Shown here: in pieces, positions 38,321 through 52,440 of the stretch
How the letters are laid out: every line of letters begins with the position of its first letter
How positions within the stretch are numbered: the first letter of the stretch is position 1
Assembly (NCBI GenBank): GCA_027886175.1
Contig: JAJNNQ010000075.1
Coordinates: 35,990,501-36,054,500 of the forward strand
DNA length: 64,000 nucleotides
Source: Phylloscopus collybita
Taxonomy: Eukaryota > Chordata > Aves > Passeriformes > Phylloscopidae
Direction of reading: 5' to 3'
Translations under genes and position numbers: made by a program
The notes under the pieces: model-generated
What the model saw: the letters and a program-made list of their open reading frames with translations, nothing else
What the model was told of the DNA's origin: nothing
Databases searched by the model: none

Positions 38321-38610
38321 TTTGGGTGCCTAGGTAGCCAGGCCAAGGGACCAGGGCATTAGGGACCAGGGCATTCCCCCTGGCTGGCATGGCCCTGCCA
38401 GCCTCACCACCCATGGAGCACAGACAGGCTCGCCCCTGTCACACAGCACAGCACCCCTGGGCTGCAGGGACAAAGCTGTCCCACTGAAGCTGTACAAAGA
38501 GCAGCTGGCTGTGGGACACCACCTGGCCAACAGTGATGAGCTCTAAGTGTGGCCCATGACTTCATTCACCTGAGCTGAAAAGCAAAGGGAAGATGCTGAA
38601 TGGCTTTACA
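38321..38610 (+). other. GC-rich block upstream of poly-A, possible retroposed transcript
   Basis: This block is clearly richer in G and C than its surroundings. It begins with a perfect 15-bp tandem duplication (AGGGACCAGGGCATT at 38346-38360 and 38361-38375). It runs into a long A-tract at about 38611-38655 on the same strand, as a retroposed RNA would. One plus-strand frame lacks stops from about 38333 to a TAA at about 38546, but has no good start and no homology I recognise. I see no flanking duplication. It could equally be an isolated GC-rich patch beside a microsatellite. Confidence 0.3.
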
Positions 38611-38623
38611 GAAAAAGAAAAAA

Positions 38624-38654
<31 letters not shown>

Positions 38655-38670
38655 TTTAAAAAGAAAATTT
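38611..38670. repeat. Poly-A tract
   Basis: A-rich tract with a long uninterrupted A core and a few G interruptions, ending in AAATTTAAAAAGAAAATTT. Confidence 0.85.
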
Positions 38671-41600
38671 GCTTTTGGCTCACTTGAGTGCAGTGACAAA
38701 AGACAGTAAAAGCCCAGAGCATACCTTCTGCACGGTAGCTGTCTGATGCTCAGTTACTGATGTAACAATGCTTGCTTTATTCTTGATAATGAAAGAAAAT
38801 CTAATTCACACCTGGCAGGCCTGCTGGAAATCTCACTGGAGAGGGCAGAAATGAGATGGGTGTACAAGGTCAAAATGGTATTTTACCTTGCAAAATTGAT
38901 CTTTCTGCACTGGAAAGCAGGGAGTGCACCAAAAGTATATAACCACTGAGAAAACCCTTGCAGGTCCTTACACAGCATCAAATATTCAGGCTTGGCTATT
39001 TCACATTCTTCTATGACAATAAGAAATGTATAAACAGAAAAAAATTATGTTACACCGGAAATTCTGCTGGCATAAATTGGTTAAGGTCTATTTAAAAGAA
39101 AAGGATTTTTCCCACTTACAGTAGCTAGCTGTTTGCATTTTATCAACAGCCTCTGAGAATACTGTTTTTCTTTCATTCATATATGATACTTTTAACATGC
39201 TTAAGACATGTCTAACTTTCTTACTTAAGAAAACAGCATTCTTCTGAAAGCCACTCAGAAATAAAAACAGGAGGAAAGCCTGCCTGATGAGCTAAAATCT
39301 ATCAGCATCATTTCTAATTAAATGAACAGCTTTTTTGGTGGCGTATGGTCACTGTATAAAGGATTAAGAACAATGGTAAGAACATGGTTCTAAATATAGT
39401 AATATTAGTTCTAAAACGCAGTAGGGCATGACACATGTGTGTGGGAAACTGGTGAAAAGATGGAGTCAAATGCAAAGCCCTAGCCCATGAAAATCTGAAC
39501 AAAATTGCATCTATTTAAGGCAAGGAAAAAGACTTCTGAAAAATATACATGAAGTTGTGAGGGAGAGGGAAGATTTATTCTACCAAACAACTTTTTCATC
39601 CTTCTATAAGAAAGGGCACTTGCCCAAGATGGAGAAGACCACAGCACAACCTTCCATTCTGATTAATTCTGGACAAGGTTTTGACAGCATCTCCCATATC
39701 CCAAGAGACCACCTCATCACCCAATTAATTCCACGTGTACAGTCAAATTAGCTTCTCTCGAGGGAAACTGCAGCTTGTATTTGCTGGAAGAAAACAGTTT
39801 CAGCAATGCAGTCTTCTCATTCCAAAGTATCCATATTGTGAAATAATCAGATTTAATTATTTACCTAAAATTATAAAAATTAAAGAAAAGCTGCATGTCA
39901 ACTGTATTGAAGTCTTTTGGATTAGGCCCAAGAGAGGGTGAATTCTTCCAGGCAGAGAGGTACCCTGACCTAAACAATTACTGAGGCAACAGACTTCATA
40001 CATCATGACTAGAATTTCTCCTAATAATATCTAATAATTTTAGACTTAAGGTCATAAAGTGATTAATAGCTGAAACCAGAAATATATTCTTCCATTCTAG
40101 TACTCGTTGATCTTAAAAACCCATCATCAAAATCACCTGTATTATGTGAAATGCTGAATAACCTGAAGCATTTATGTGCTGTACTTCATTACTGAAGCAA
40201 TTTCATTCACTGAGGAATGCAAAAAGTTAGTTCTGGGTTACCAAGACCTATATCCCCTTTGCAAAACTTCATTTCAGGTGCCGATGTCAAAGAACAAGTA
40301 AGGATCACAAGGGCAGACACAAAAAAGCTCCTCAGATGATCTGTAAATTGTTTCTCCTCCCAGTTCTGGGCCAAGACTCACAGGCCAGCAAGCCTTAAAC
40401 AACAATTACTCAGAACACACATTAACCATTAGATTCTGATTCAGATGCAATGAAGGAATTACATAACTTCCAGTAGTGTTCTTCATTCTAGTCCCTCACA
40501 GTATGTACTGATGACGCAACAACATATAAAGTCCATTTTAAAACATCCTTACCAGATTTGATTTGATCTTTTTCATGTAAGCTAACATGGTACAGCTACC
40601 TGCTGCTTTTACTAATAGTTCAGATATTGTGGTGTTCACAGCAGGAAGGACTGAAATTGCCAAGTCAAGAATTAAGTATATTTCAATAGGCACTGCTGTT
40701 GCTATTCACAGTTTTGTACAGGTGACATTTTAATTATTCCTACTGTTTGTGAAGCAGTTTTCTTCAGGTTTCAGCCATGTGCACTCTGCACAGAGAGACA
40801 AGACTAAAGGTTGCTTAATGGATAACTGTTAAGTAAATCCCTCTTTGTCTCTTTCCATTTCCTCATACTTCAAGTAATGAGGGTTGTGACAGGATTCTGT
40901 ATAATTCTGCCTTCATAGTCTAGCTAAAGTAAGAGTGGAAGGAAATTCAAGATACAGCACTTAACTGATCACAATTCAATCTGATTTATCAGAGAGGACT
41001 ATTGAAACACCTCTTGGAAGACAGCAGCTCTTGGCTCAGTCCTCATGTATTTTACAGGAATATCAGTATAACAAATTGACTCGCTGAGTTTCCTGATATG
41101 ACAACTCACTCAATCAAGTCCTTCAGACAAAGACATCTGCAAAGACAAGCACACAATATCAAATTGTGCATTCCACAAACCACAGACAGTAACGCCTGCA
41201 AATAGGCTTACAAGCGAGCAACTCTACAACCTCATGTTGCCACAGTGAGGGACATGTTAAAAAATACCAAATATTAAATAAACAAATATGCACAGCTAGT
41301 GTCTTGCAATGAAAATCTTTCTCTTTGTCAGGCAGATTTCTTGTACAGGTCAAAGAGGTATAGTAACCATACATTATTGGCTTCAAGTCTTGCAATCAGG
41401 AAGCACTTTGCTTGTCAAGTGAGGTAACACTTTTTTAATTTGCAACCTCATTTGCAGAGGAAAAGCAACATAATATATATTCTACAAATTATTGTCGTAT
41501 CAAAACAAATCTGTCAGTTTTGTAACAGACTCTTTACACTTGTCCCTTTAAACACACACATTTGCTACTACAATAACTGATTTTTCTCTTGTCACTGGAG

Positions 41601-44600
41601 CTTGGATAGAAATAGTGCCAGTAAGTGCCTCTAAATTGTGTCCAGTAAGATACAAATCAAAGTTTACTGTTGATTTGCTTTCAATTTTTTGAGCTCTATG
41701 TTTCATCATTTCTACATGAATCCTTTAGGTTTTAAGGTTCCTCAAGCAGAGACTGTTTCTTTATCTTTCTGTACAACTTCCACCATAAACTGGAGCTGTG
41801 GTTGAAATAAACATTAATGCAGAATGGACAAGACATTAGCAAAAGTTTTGACTTCTTAATTTTTCTGTGCATCCATTACACAGTAAATATTTGTTAAAAT
41901 TATTCTGTACAATGGAAAGAAGCTGCTGGTTTTATTTAAGTGCATTCTTAATCTGACAGGCTGCCTTTAGGACTTGAATTTATACAGAGAACAAACTTTT
42001 CACTGAACACAAAAAGCCTGCATTAGAACAGCACTAATATTGAAGTTTGAATAAAAAACTTGCATGCACTCTGGTATGAGGAACATGTACAAGGAACAAA
42101 GGTCTTTGTACACATACATGAACAAAGCACCACAGAATAAATCCCTTTTCTTTACAGATCCTAAAATGCATTTTAAGAAATGTGCTTTGATTTAGAAAAA
42201 CATACTGGACTTAAAAACGCAATTGAATCATAGAAATCCCCTGTCTTCTCTATGCAGGATATTTTGTGGCTAGGACATCACAACATTTAAAATTCTGAGT
42301 ATTTGAGAAAGTAAGACTACAACTCAGATTGAAAAATGCACTGCTGACTCAGGTACAGTTTCACCTGAGATCGTATTCAACACCACAAGAGTCAAGATAC
42401 AATTAAAGTAATGAATCCTCTGTCTAGTCTTTTTCCTAGGTGGATTTTTGGTAAATACTGTCATAAGTCAGACACAGTCTCAGATGTACAGCTGTGGTGA
42501 GGGATGACCCCACACCACGCTCAGGGCCTGAGCCTGTCCCTTGGACCATCTTTGAAAATGTCCCCAAGCAATACATTGTCTCTCTCTTTCAGAGGAAACA
42601 GCGCTCACACAAAGAGTTAAGGATATAAGATGGTAAATTTTAAGGTCACATTCTAGAAGGCATTAGGCCACCCTGATATTTTTGAAAACAGATTTTATAA
42701 ACATCCAAAAGATAGTTAAAATAATAGTGTGGTTCACATGTAAGCTCAGTATGTTATATACGTTTTAGACAAAACCTGCCAGATTGCTCAGAAAACATTT
42801 CATTCAAGCTCCCAGGCAGCAATTTTCTTTGGAACTGTGGTATGAGTTGTATTTAATACGAAAATGCCAACACACCAATAAGGAAGGCACTGCTCATGGC
42901 ATGACTTCAGTCTTGCTAGATGAATTGCCAGACCTTTGTCACCTTACAGACACCCAGCAGTAAGTGACAGTAAGCATCCTCACCTCCCTCACAAACACTG
43001 AAGGGAAGAGGCTGGCTGTCATGGTTCCTGGGAGAACTGCCATCTTGCAACCTGTGCTGCCTGCATCTCTGAATTCAGAGCCCTCAGTCTCATTCTAGAG
43101 CTACAAATGTCTTTGTCCTTAGCACAAGGTAAGAAAAAGGAGGCACCCAAAAGCAAGAGGTAAATTTTGCACCTAGTGATGGGGTACTCCTCTGGGTCTA
43201 CTCATCTGGAATCACCTTCCCTGCATAAACTTTATCAGCTTTAATGAGGATGGATACTCAATTAAGCCTTTAGAAAGCAGAAATTAAGGAAGAGATCTTT
43301 AAGGCACATATAATAGAATGTACTTGCCATGATTGTTTGCCTGGATACTTTGATAATGATTTGAGGACCAGGAAGGATTTTTTTTTTTTCATATTTTCTT
43401 TTTTATTAAAATCTCTCACATTTCACCTTTAAGGCATTATTGCGAATTTTATCTTGTTAACTGACTGCTCATATGGCAATAATTTTACACCACATTAAAC
43501 AATATTCTAGTTTGTTTTAATGCCCTCACTTGACGGGAGAAAATGTAGCACATATAGAAATAAACTCCTTTACATATCCAGTATATATACTTGTCATCTG
43601 GTTTTAGCTAAGAAGTGCACATATACAGGAGAGAGAAATACAGGAGGAATATGTGTGCAGGAGAGAATGCGAAAGGCAACATAATAAACTGTCACATTGA
43701 GAAGAATGGTGAGAGACCAATCCATCAGGCACCAATTCCACGTTTTTATGTACATGATGAATGCTTTCTGCTGCTTCAGTTGGGCTGAAAAACAGCAAGA
43801 CAGAAGTAAGAACCTGATTAAACACATGACTGAATATACCAGCAATGACACGTTCAATGAATGTGTTTCTTTCTATTTAGACAGGGGAAGCATCTTTGGT
43901 TTGTGTGTATGACTTGTAAAAAGTCAGAAACAGTGGAAAGGAAACTGTTAGAGCTGCATCCCCATGCAGCACAGGGACTCCCTCCATGGCCCCAGCTCAT
44001 CCACAAAATCCATGAGGCACCAAAGCAGAGGGCATTCTTTCTCTGACACATTCCTTCTGCTTCCATAGGGATCTGTCTCCATTATAGTTCAGTGAACTAA
44101 GTTAAGAGTAAAAAAGCAGTAAAGAACCCATTTCACAAATACTCCATGTTCTCTGTGAAATCTTAGGTTTGGAAGTTTTTTGTATCCATTAAAAAAATCA
44201 GTTCAGGCCTTTATATATAATATCCCCCCTTTAAAAACCACAAGAATAAGAATATTTGTCCTACTTTTGTACACTAAACTATATTAATGACTGGAAATTG
44301 AATGGCATAAATTGAACTCCCAGCTGTTTGTATTCTTCTTGGTGGCTCTCAATAATCCCAGAGGTATTATTTGGAAACTTTTCTGTCACTTACTACTCTC
44401 CTCCAGAAGGTCCAATGAACTGCATAGGTCAGCTTTTCTGTTCTTGAATTAGAAACAAGATCCAACATCTCCTCATGCCCTGATCTGATTTTTATTGCTG
44501 TACCAACACAGTTACACATTTCATCATACTAGACTTGGAGAGAATTGTGTACATCACTGAGGACAGAAAATACTGTGGAAGGAGTGAGATAAACTATAGC

Positions 44601-44861
44601 GATAAAAAATTATTGTTTTTTTCTAGATCTGCTGACTGTTTCCAGTATCAAATTGTACAATATTTAGAAGCAGGTTTTTAATTTAAATTGCTGCATGGGA
44701 GCATTTCCTATGCACAGAAAATGAGGGCAACAACTTGTTTCTTTCTGGAAGTTCTCAAGGATTAAAAAAAAGGGGTTGTACTCACAGTTAAACAAAATAG
44801 TTAATCTTCTCAGTATCTTTCAAATGTGATGTCAACTACGACACAACTGTCACAAGATAAA
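38671..44861. other. Unique non-coding stretch
   Basis: No gene or repeat family recognised. A short T-run lies at about 43379-43389. Confidence 0.5.
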
Positions 44862-45529
44862 AGCAGCAGCTCTGCAGAGAAGGACCTGGGGCTGCTGGTG
44901 AACAACATCTGTCCACGAGCCTGCAGTGTGCCCTCATGGTCAAGAAGACCAGTGGTGTCCTGAGCTGCCAGGAAGGGCACTGCCAGCAGACTGAGGGAGA
45001 TGATCCTGCCCCTCTCCTCAGTCCCAGTGAGCCTTCATCCAGAGTTCTGTGTGCAGTTCTGGGCTCCTCCTGGAGCAGGTCCAGCAGAGAGCTACTGAGT
45101 TGGTCAAGGGTGTGGAGAATCTCTCTTGCAAGGAAAGGCTGAGGGGGCTGGGCCTGTGCAGCCTAAAAAGAGGTGACTGAAGGGGACCTCTTAATGTGTA
45201 TAAATATCTGAGTGGGTAGATCAGTGGCTCCAAGAGGTTGGAGCCAAGCTCTTTTTGGTGGTGCCAACCAATAGAAGAAGAGACAATGGGCAGAAAGAGA
45301 TTCACTGGAAGCTCCTCCTGAACATGAGGAAGAATTTCCTTACCTTGCAGATGACAAAGCACTGGAGCAGATTGCCCAGAGAGGTTGTGGAGTCTCCCTC
45401 ACTGGAGATATTCAAGAACTGCTTTGATGCAATCCTGTGCTATGTGCTCCTGGATGTCCCTGCTTGAGCAGGGAGGCTGGATCAGAGGCCCCACTCTGGT
45501 CCTTCCAACCTGATCCATTCAATGATAGC
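44862..45529 (+). mobile_element. CR1 LINE fragment, 5'-truncated
   Basis: Plus-strand CR1 copy of about 670 bp containing the 3' end. Landmarks in order are GAGAAGGACCTGGGGCTGCTGG, a GCCAAGAAG-like segment, TTCTGTGTGCAGTTCTGGGC, GGAAAGGCTGAGGGGGCTGG, AACATGAGGAAGAATTTC, GCCCAGAGAGGTTGTGGAGTC, and the end TGGTCCTTCCAACCTGATCC followed by a decayed tail. Open frames inside are remnants and interrupted; no reverse transcriptase domain remains. Confidence 0.9.
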
Positions 45530-48500
45530 ACAATCCATAAACTTGACCCTGAACATACAAATCACACAAGTCTTTTACTCTAGGTTCAAATAACACATAA
45601 CTTCTCTGTTAAGTGCCCTCTACAAGTGTAAAAGATACTTGAATCAGGACTAGAACTCTTTCATTCCCTTTGTCTCATACTTGTCACTAGCTAGTAAGAG
45701 CTTCTCCTCATAACATGCACCAAAAAGGTCCTAGGAGGAATGTGTTCTGCTCAAGCACAGTCTATACATGATCTATTTCCCTTGTGAAGAAAGGCTCCCA
45801 TGCAGCAATTTAAATTAAAAATCTACCCAAAGGGCACCTGCTTCTAAATATTGTACAACTTGATACTGAAAACAATTTTTCTTTTCTTCTCTATCATGAT
45901 ATCCCAAGGGCTGGAGGTGTCCCTTTCCTCAGCAGCCTACTGTTTTCAGAACAGGTCAGCATCAGCTTTCATGTCTCCTCAAAAATGCCAAAAATACCAC
46001 TTGCCACAACAAATGAGAATTTGTTATCCTTTCTCCTTCCTATAGTGACTTGCAACATAGCCCTTTCAGAAAAATATGTATGTTCTAGGTACTGGAGACA
46101 AGGAAATTCTAAGGAAAATTTGCTAGAAACAGTTGTGAGGTGAAGTAGCTGGAGATGCTGGCAGAAAGATCCTTTCTCAACATTCTCCAAAATAGCAGGT
46201 TATCCTTACTGTTTTCATTTGTAAAGGCTTTTTTACTTGACATACTGAGTGTTTCATTTGCAGGGCATGAGTGTCCAAAATTTCAAAAACTTGTCTGGAA
46301 AAGACAGCACACAAATTGTTTCAAAATTTTGATTGCAACATTTTAAAATTTCTGTAACTTTGTTGCTACTGTTACTGCAGATCATGTTCTGCATAGCCTA
46401 TATTTGACATCAGGCTGTATTAAAGCACTTCTTGACAATCCTCAGGCAGAGCCAATACCTTTTGGCAACAGAGGAAGATGGAACAGAAATAAGCAGCAGA
46501 ACATAAAAGCAGTTCAATTTAAACTCATAAAAATTAAGAAACTGGGATTTCTGGAAAGCAATTCGACATGGTGTAGCATTGTTTAAAACTGCCTTTCCTT
46601 TTCACCCCAGCACAAAGCACAAAATGACAGCTCCTTCCTGAAAAGCCTAATACACCTCTTCACGAGGAGATGCTGCTGTCAGCAGTGGTTGATTACTTGT
46701 TGTAGCAACCTATGGAGAGTTTCAGTCTCTTTTAACTGGAGTAGAAAAATGTAACTCTATTTATGTCTACAGATTTAATGTATAATGGAAAAGAACCTCT
46801 CTGTCCAGCTTACTTTGCACTTCATTAGCTACCACTAAAATGCTTTAAATAGCTCAAATAATGGTGCCCACTTAACCTGTATAGTATCTCAGCCTTTCTA
46901 ATTATCTGCAATTTGTATCTAAATAAGAAACACAGACTAATTATCAAACTACTAACTTGAGGCCTTTGGAATATTAAAAAAAAAAAAAAAAAAAAAAACC
47001 AAAAAAACCAAAAAAACACAACCCAGCATATTAATTAGTTCCAGCGATACACTTTATGAACTTCAGAAAGTTCAGCATGATATTAACATCAGAGTATGTG
47101 CTGCAGTTTATCTAAGTTGGAAAGTTATTTTGCACTGCAATCTTCCACTTAGACTAATTGAAAGGACTACACCACACATTGTGCATCCACAGTTTTGCTA
47201 CAGCTGTCTCATGCACTCCTCTTCTGTTGCACCCACACAAATCTCTAATTTTTCCTAGTAAATATAATCTGTTTCGGGGGAGGTGCTAACAGCAAACCTC
47301 TGCACAGCCACCGCAAATTATGGAGCTTCTATTATTATTGAGGTAGTTTTTAGTGTATTTTCTCTCAGCCTTTGAAATTTTGATCAGATTCACACAACCT
47401 TTACCCATGTTATGCCTTTACCCAGAAGTCAGTGTCACCATCATTTTTTTAACTCCTTTTGAGCAGAATAGTCCGTGCACTGAACACTTTATCCCTGATG
47501 GCCTTTAATACAAGTGTACACAGCAGTGACAGAGCCTGGTAGCTGTTGGTTCTTCACAAGGGTCTCAGTTAGGGGACACAGAGGGGACACTGTAGCCCAT
47601 GAGGAAGGTTCCACTTCTGTTCCCAGCATTTTCACAACTCTCATCCAATTCCTTCACTTTCTTGTAGAGTAGAGCTATGCCAAAATGATGGCTGTTCACC
47701 TGTTTCAGCATCCCATTGACTTAACAGCTGGAACAAAAGATAGCAAGAAAGTCCTGGACTTCAGCATAAGACAAGTTCAAACAATGGCTATTTGGCAACT
47801 GATATGACATGATGTCATGCACATGGGTCTTGCAAAGCTAGAATTGCAAAAGATAGTTACCATAGGGAAGAGGTAAGTTGGAACACAATGCCTTTTCTAA
47901 CAAATCAACCAGAGAAGCTTACATGAAGACATTTCTGATTATTTTAGAACACATTCCAGGTTATCCTTGGCTCTGGGAAAGTAGCACTGCAGAATAGAGA
48001 TGAAAAAAAGGGTCATATGACTTTTCTTATATTTGTAATTCAAGTAAATTGTGTCTATCCTAAACTGACTGGCCTATCTATGTTTGAAAGTGATAGGGAT
48101 AAAAAGCTAGAAAGACTTGACAAAACCACTAACTTTCTCAAATATAACATCTAAATATAATTTCAGCATGAGGGCAGAAATGAAAACAACGTAAACTGCA
48201 GAAAAGGATACATTTATAGTAGAAAGAGCCTCTTTTGGGCGTGTGAATTACATTTGCTTTTTCTCAAATGCAATGGAGTGGTTTGTGATTGAGGTGAGTG
48301 AGTAAGGGTGGCAGTTTAGTAAATTTAGTAAACTTCATAGATAGACACAAATGTCACCTTATCGAACACTCAGCACTTCTCTCATCCACACTCAGAGCTT
48401 TGAGGGAGACACAGATAAGCAAATGGGACAAATAAAATTAAGTGATTGCACAGATAGCACCATACAGTTTAATTACTGTATTTATCAGATATGCCAATCC

Positions 48501-51500
48501 AGGAACATACAAGAGTTACTAAAAAGTCCTCGGAATAGCCCTGGTGCTCAGGCAATTAATCAAATAACAACGGGAAATTACCATACACATCACTGATAAG
48601 AGGCACTCTATGTAAACACAAACATAAATATTTTGTGCCCATGTGAGAGAGGAATGCTGACTCCAGTATCTACCCAACAGATGGGAGGTGTTGTATGTCT
48701 TTCTCTTCCTCAGACCAGGGAGGCCTTTTAAATCTAGGGTTATGGGAATAGCTCAGTCCCCAAATGTATCAAGCACATCCTCATGCTAAGCATCTTAACC
48801 ACCAAAAATCAATGACTGTTGATAACAAAGTTGGTGAAAGTTTTTCTTAAAAGCTGGGAAGGGAAATCACACCAGGTGCACTACAGCAAGTGGAAGAAAC
48901 TGTCATCAAAGGCAGAAGTCTGTAGTTTTACAGTTACATAAATTTACTGCTGGAGAATCGTTCATTAAAAAGAAAAACTCTACACAAAACCTTCCATAAC
49001 AAATAATTCAGTCCTCTCCTGGATAATTTTTTTTTTTTTTTTTGATTTCCATCACCAAGGTTGCACTGAAATAATTTGGGTCAAACACCTGCCAAGTTCC
49101 TGGTACTGAAATCTATTCTATAATTCATCTAACAGAGGTTTATCATGATTCCTAGACAGTCTGTAACCCCTTTTTAAAAAAGTAATCTTAAATGTCACAG
49201 AAAAGTAATTTTGATTTTCTTGACTCACCAATAGCTCCCAGTGGCACTAACAGCATAGAAATTTAGGTTGGAAAAAATACCAGAGACCCAGATTTGCAAC
49301 AATTCACAGTGGAAAACAACAATAATAACAAAAACCACTAAGAGGATCCTCCTTTTTAAACGTGTTCTACCATTTTAGTGGGCTGAGATAGCTATTTAAT
49401 GTCTCCACTCACTCTGTCTTCTGATTTTGGATTACCTCCATTATTGGACTGCACTGAAATTTTGTGTAAATTCCAGCAGGATTTTCTTACTTAGGAAAAA
49501 AATCCGACTTAATCAGAGAACAACATCTTAATATTACTAAAATTAAGCAAGACTACTCATGACAGACCACAGGAACACAATAATTCTGCAACATATCTCT
49601 TGCAACATAATTTTTTGATATTTCAATTAGAAGTAATAGCAAATGAATTTGGAGTGCAAACCTAAGACATATCCACGTAGATGATAGTTAGGTCTCCTTT
49701 AGGGGAGAAAAAGTAGGCTTAACACCTAAATTAGTATAGGTGATTGTGGGAAAGGTAATTACATTGCTAATATCCACCAAACTCACAATAATGATAATTT
49801 GAGACAGCTTGGCCAAAGACTGGCTTTCTCTATGCTTGCAAACAATGACTGTAAATCTCCTTTGGTCATTTCTGTGTCCCATAGGAGTAAATTCCTTAAA
49901 AGGTCAAGGACAATTCATACTAGGACCTCGGATATTAAAGAGCTTGTGAAATGCCTTCAGGAGAGTTATTACTGGGAAGGTGGCTGTGTCATTTCAGTAA
50001 AAATTATGTGATGGGAAAGGAAACAATTCCAAAAGTAAAGCCTACAGAGATTATTGAAAAGATTAAATACTCTTGGACAGGTGTATCCTATTTCACAACA
50101 GCACATGATCCACAGGGTAAGTTTATTTGATTTTCAGAAAGGTGCAAGTCAAGCTCTGCTGTCTCACTCAGCTCATTGATGAATCCTAAGTGACTTCTCC
50201 AGTCTGTTTTCTAATACGGCTTGTGGTTTCCCTTGACACCTCTGCAGAATGTTCCTTGTGAATAAAACCCAGGGGACAGGGGGAATGTGGCTCTCCAGCC
50301 TCACTCTCTCCAAACAGGCTGCTGAAGGACTCACAGGCAGTACAAGACAACTGTTGACTCTGGTAATAGATTCTCTTCAGGCTCTGTGACAAAGGATGTG
50401 AGCAGACAGTGCCACGTAGGCTGCGGCTGATGAGATAACCCCTCTTTCGTGCACAAACCCAGTTCATCAAGAAAAGAGGAGCTGAATTACTGTGCCACTG
50501 GATCATGGAAATGAAAAGCTCTTGGAATTCCTTTGTTCAGCAGCCTCCCCACTCCAGCATCAGTGAGGAGCCAAGAGCCTGCTGCTATGCAAGGGAGGGG
50601 GATTCAAACCCCTTCCATGAATGCAGAGTGCAAAAGAATGAAAAGCCCTGTCACAAAAGAAAAGGATGAGGATTGCATGGATAGCTCAGCTCTCAGGGGA
50701 GGTCTTGTCACCTCTGCAATGGATTTTATTAACTGCATAGTATGTTGGGCCTCAGCAGCAAAGCTCAAATGTATTGACTGCTTCCCTTAACAGCAAGTAG
50801 GAAGCTAATATTGCTAATACTACATTTACTATGTTTACAGGTAAAACTGCCTTATTCACAGAGAGATTTGTCTTCTTGTTAATGAGAAGATTAAGGTACA
50901 AAGATTAAGGTGAGTCATCTTCTCTTCCTATAACTAAAAAGCCAAACATAACTGTTTCATTGCTCGTTTGCCCAGCAAACATGAGAAATTTTACTCAACT
51001 GCAGAGAAACTGGTTTTCCTAATTTTCTGCTGACTGACATCTTCTGCTTGCTTATTAACTGGACAGAACAAGGTTGGTCATCCTGTGTTTGTTTATCTAC
51101 AAGGGAACGATGACAAGGTATGAATTGCACCTTGCACCCTCCAGGAGGCACAGTGTTCTCCAATGAGACTGCCAGATGAATTTCGTAAGAAGAAGAATTC
51201 CCTGAATTGAAAAAGATTTGGTGGACTGAGGTTTGTTTAAGCACCTTTAAACTTATGTGAAATCCTAGTCAAAAGTGATCATCAGTAATTGCAGTCAGGA
51301 GCATCAGAGACTCAGTTATTTCTATTTAATAATTACATTCAGGCATTTGCTGCTTCTCAGCAAAGACAGAGCAGATCCCTCTGGCATGAGGTTTTCCCTA
51401 ATTCTCAAAAATTGTGTAAATTTCAATCCACAGACAGAATTCAGTTTTTAATTGCATAATTCCACAGAAATTAGGTGAGCTCTCCTTATTTATATTAATA

Positions 51501-52440
51501 TTGGTTTATGTTTCCAGAAAGATTTTTCCAAATAATTTTATTCTGATTTTTTGTCAGAAGCTGGGGCAGTGCACTGCTGCTTCCTAAAATTTCTGAAAGG
51601 AAAACTGCCTCCATGGTCCAGAACAATTTCGCTGCTTGCTTGTTTTGCTTATGACTGTTTTAAACATTTAAGCTTTTTCAGAAATAAAGGAAAACAATGC
51701 CTGAAACCATGGGTTCATTAAGCAAACAGACCAAAACTGTACACAGCTCAGAAGATATTAAACTATCCCACCTGTCACTGGGTTTGAGAATAACACCGAA
51801 GATAACACTGAGCTTAGCAAAATGTAATTCAAAAAACTCCATTAGTATAATAATTGGTTTGTCTACTGGATCTGTTTCCCAGCTACAGTGCATTAAATGT
51901 CATTTAACAGTTCCAATAAATTGAGGTTCATGGATGCAATTGGTAAGCAGGAGGATGGGGTAAACTGATATAAAAGATAGATCAATAGACAACATGAAGA
52001 TGTAATGAGCAGTTTATGTATTGAGGATGGAACCAATATAAAAAACATTATTAAGTTAATTCTTCTGAAATTTCAGCATTCAAAAAATGATCATCTGAAT
52101 TAATAGTTAATTTATAGTATGCTGCCACAAGACTCTTGTTCAGTTTCAAATGAGTTACAGCTACAACTTATTTAGCAAGAGGAATGAAACATTTGCAAAC
52201 ACAAAGTTGTTCCTGTCAGTTATAAACTTGTAACAAGATCACTAGTGCTGTGCTTCAAAGAGAAACAGAGTATTTCCTGGGATTTTCTGGTTGCCCTGAA
52301 AGAAAAGAGCACAGCAAGAAACTGCCTTGTGTACCATCAATGTTGATACAGGAGGGAGAGTTTTATAAATCAAGAGATTTATATTTTCACAGCTCACTTG
52401 CCTACAAATAAATATTTACAAATTAAATGTTTTTCATTGT
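45530..52440. other. Unique non-coding stretch
   Basis: No gene recognised. Contains an A-rich tract at about 46976-47018 and a T-run at about 49027-49043, either of which could be an old retroposon tail without a recognisable body. Confidence 0.5.
46976..47018. repeat. A-rich tract
   Basis: A long A-run followed by CCAAAAAAACC-type interruptions. No element body recognised beside it. Confidence 0.75.

Noticed and set aside
45018..45467. Open frames inside the CR1 copy
   Set aside because: They are remnants within a truncated CR1 3' end, not host genes.
50590..50620. T-arm-like motif suggesting a tRNA
   Set aside because: No matching D arm, anticodon arm or acceptor stem around it.
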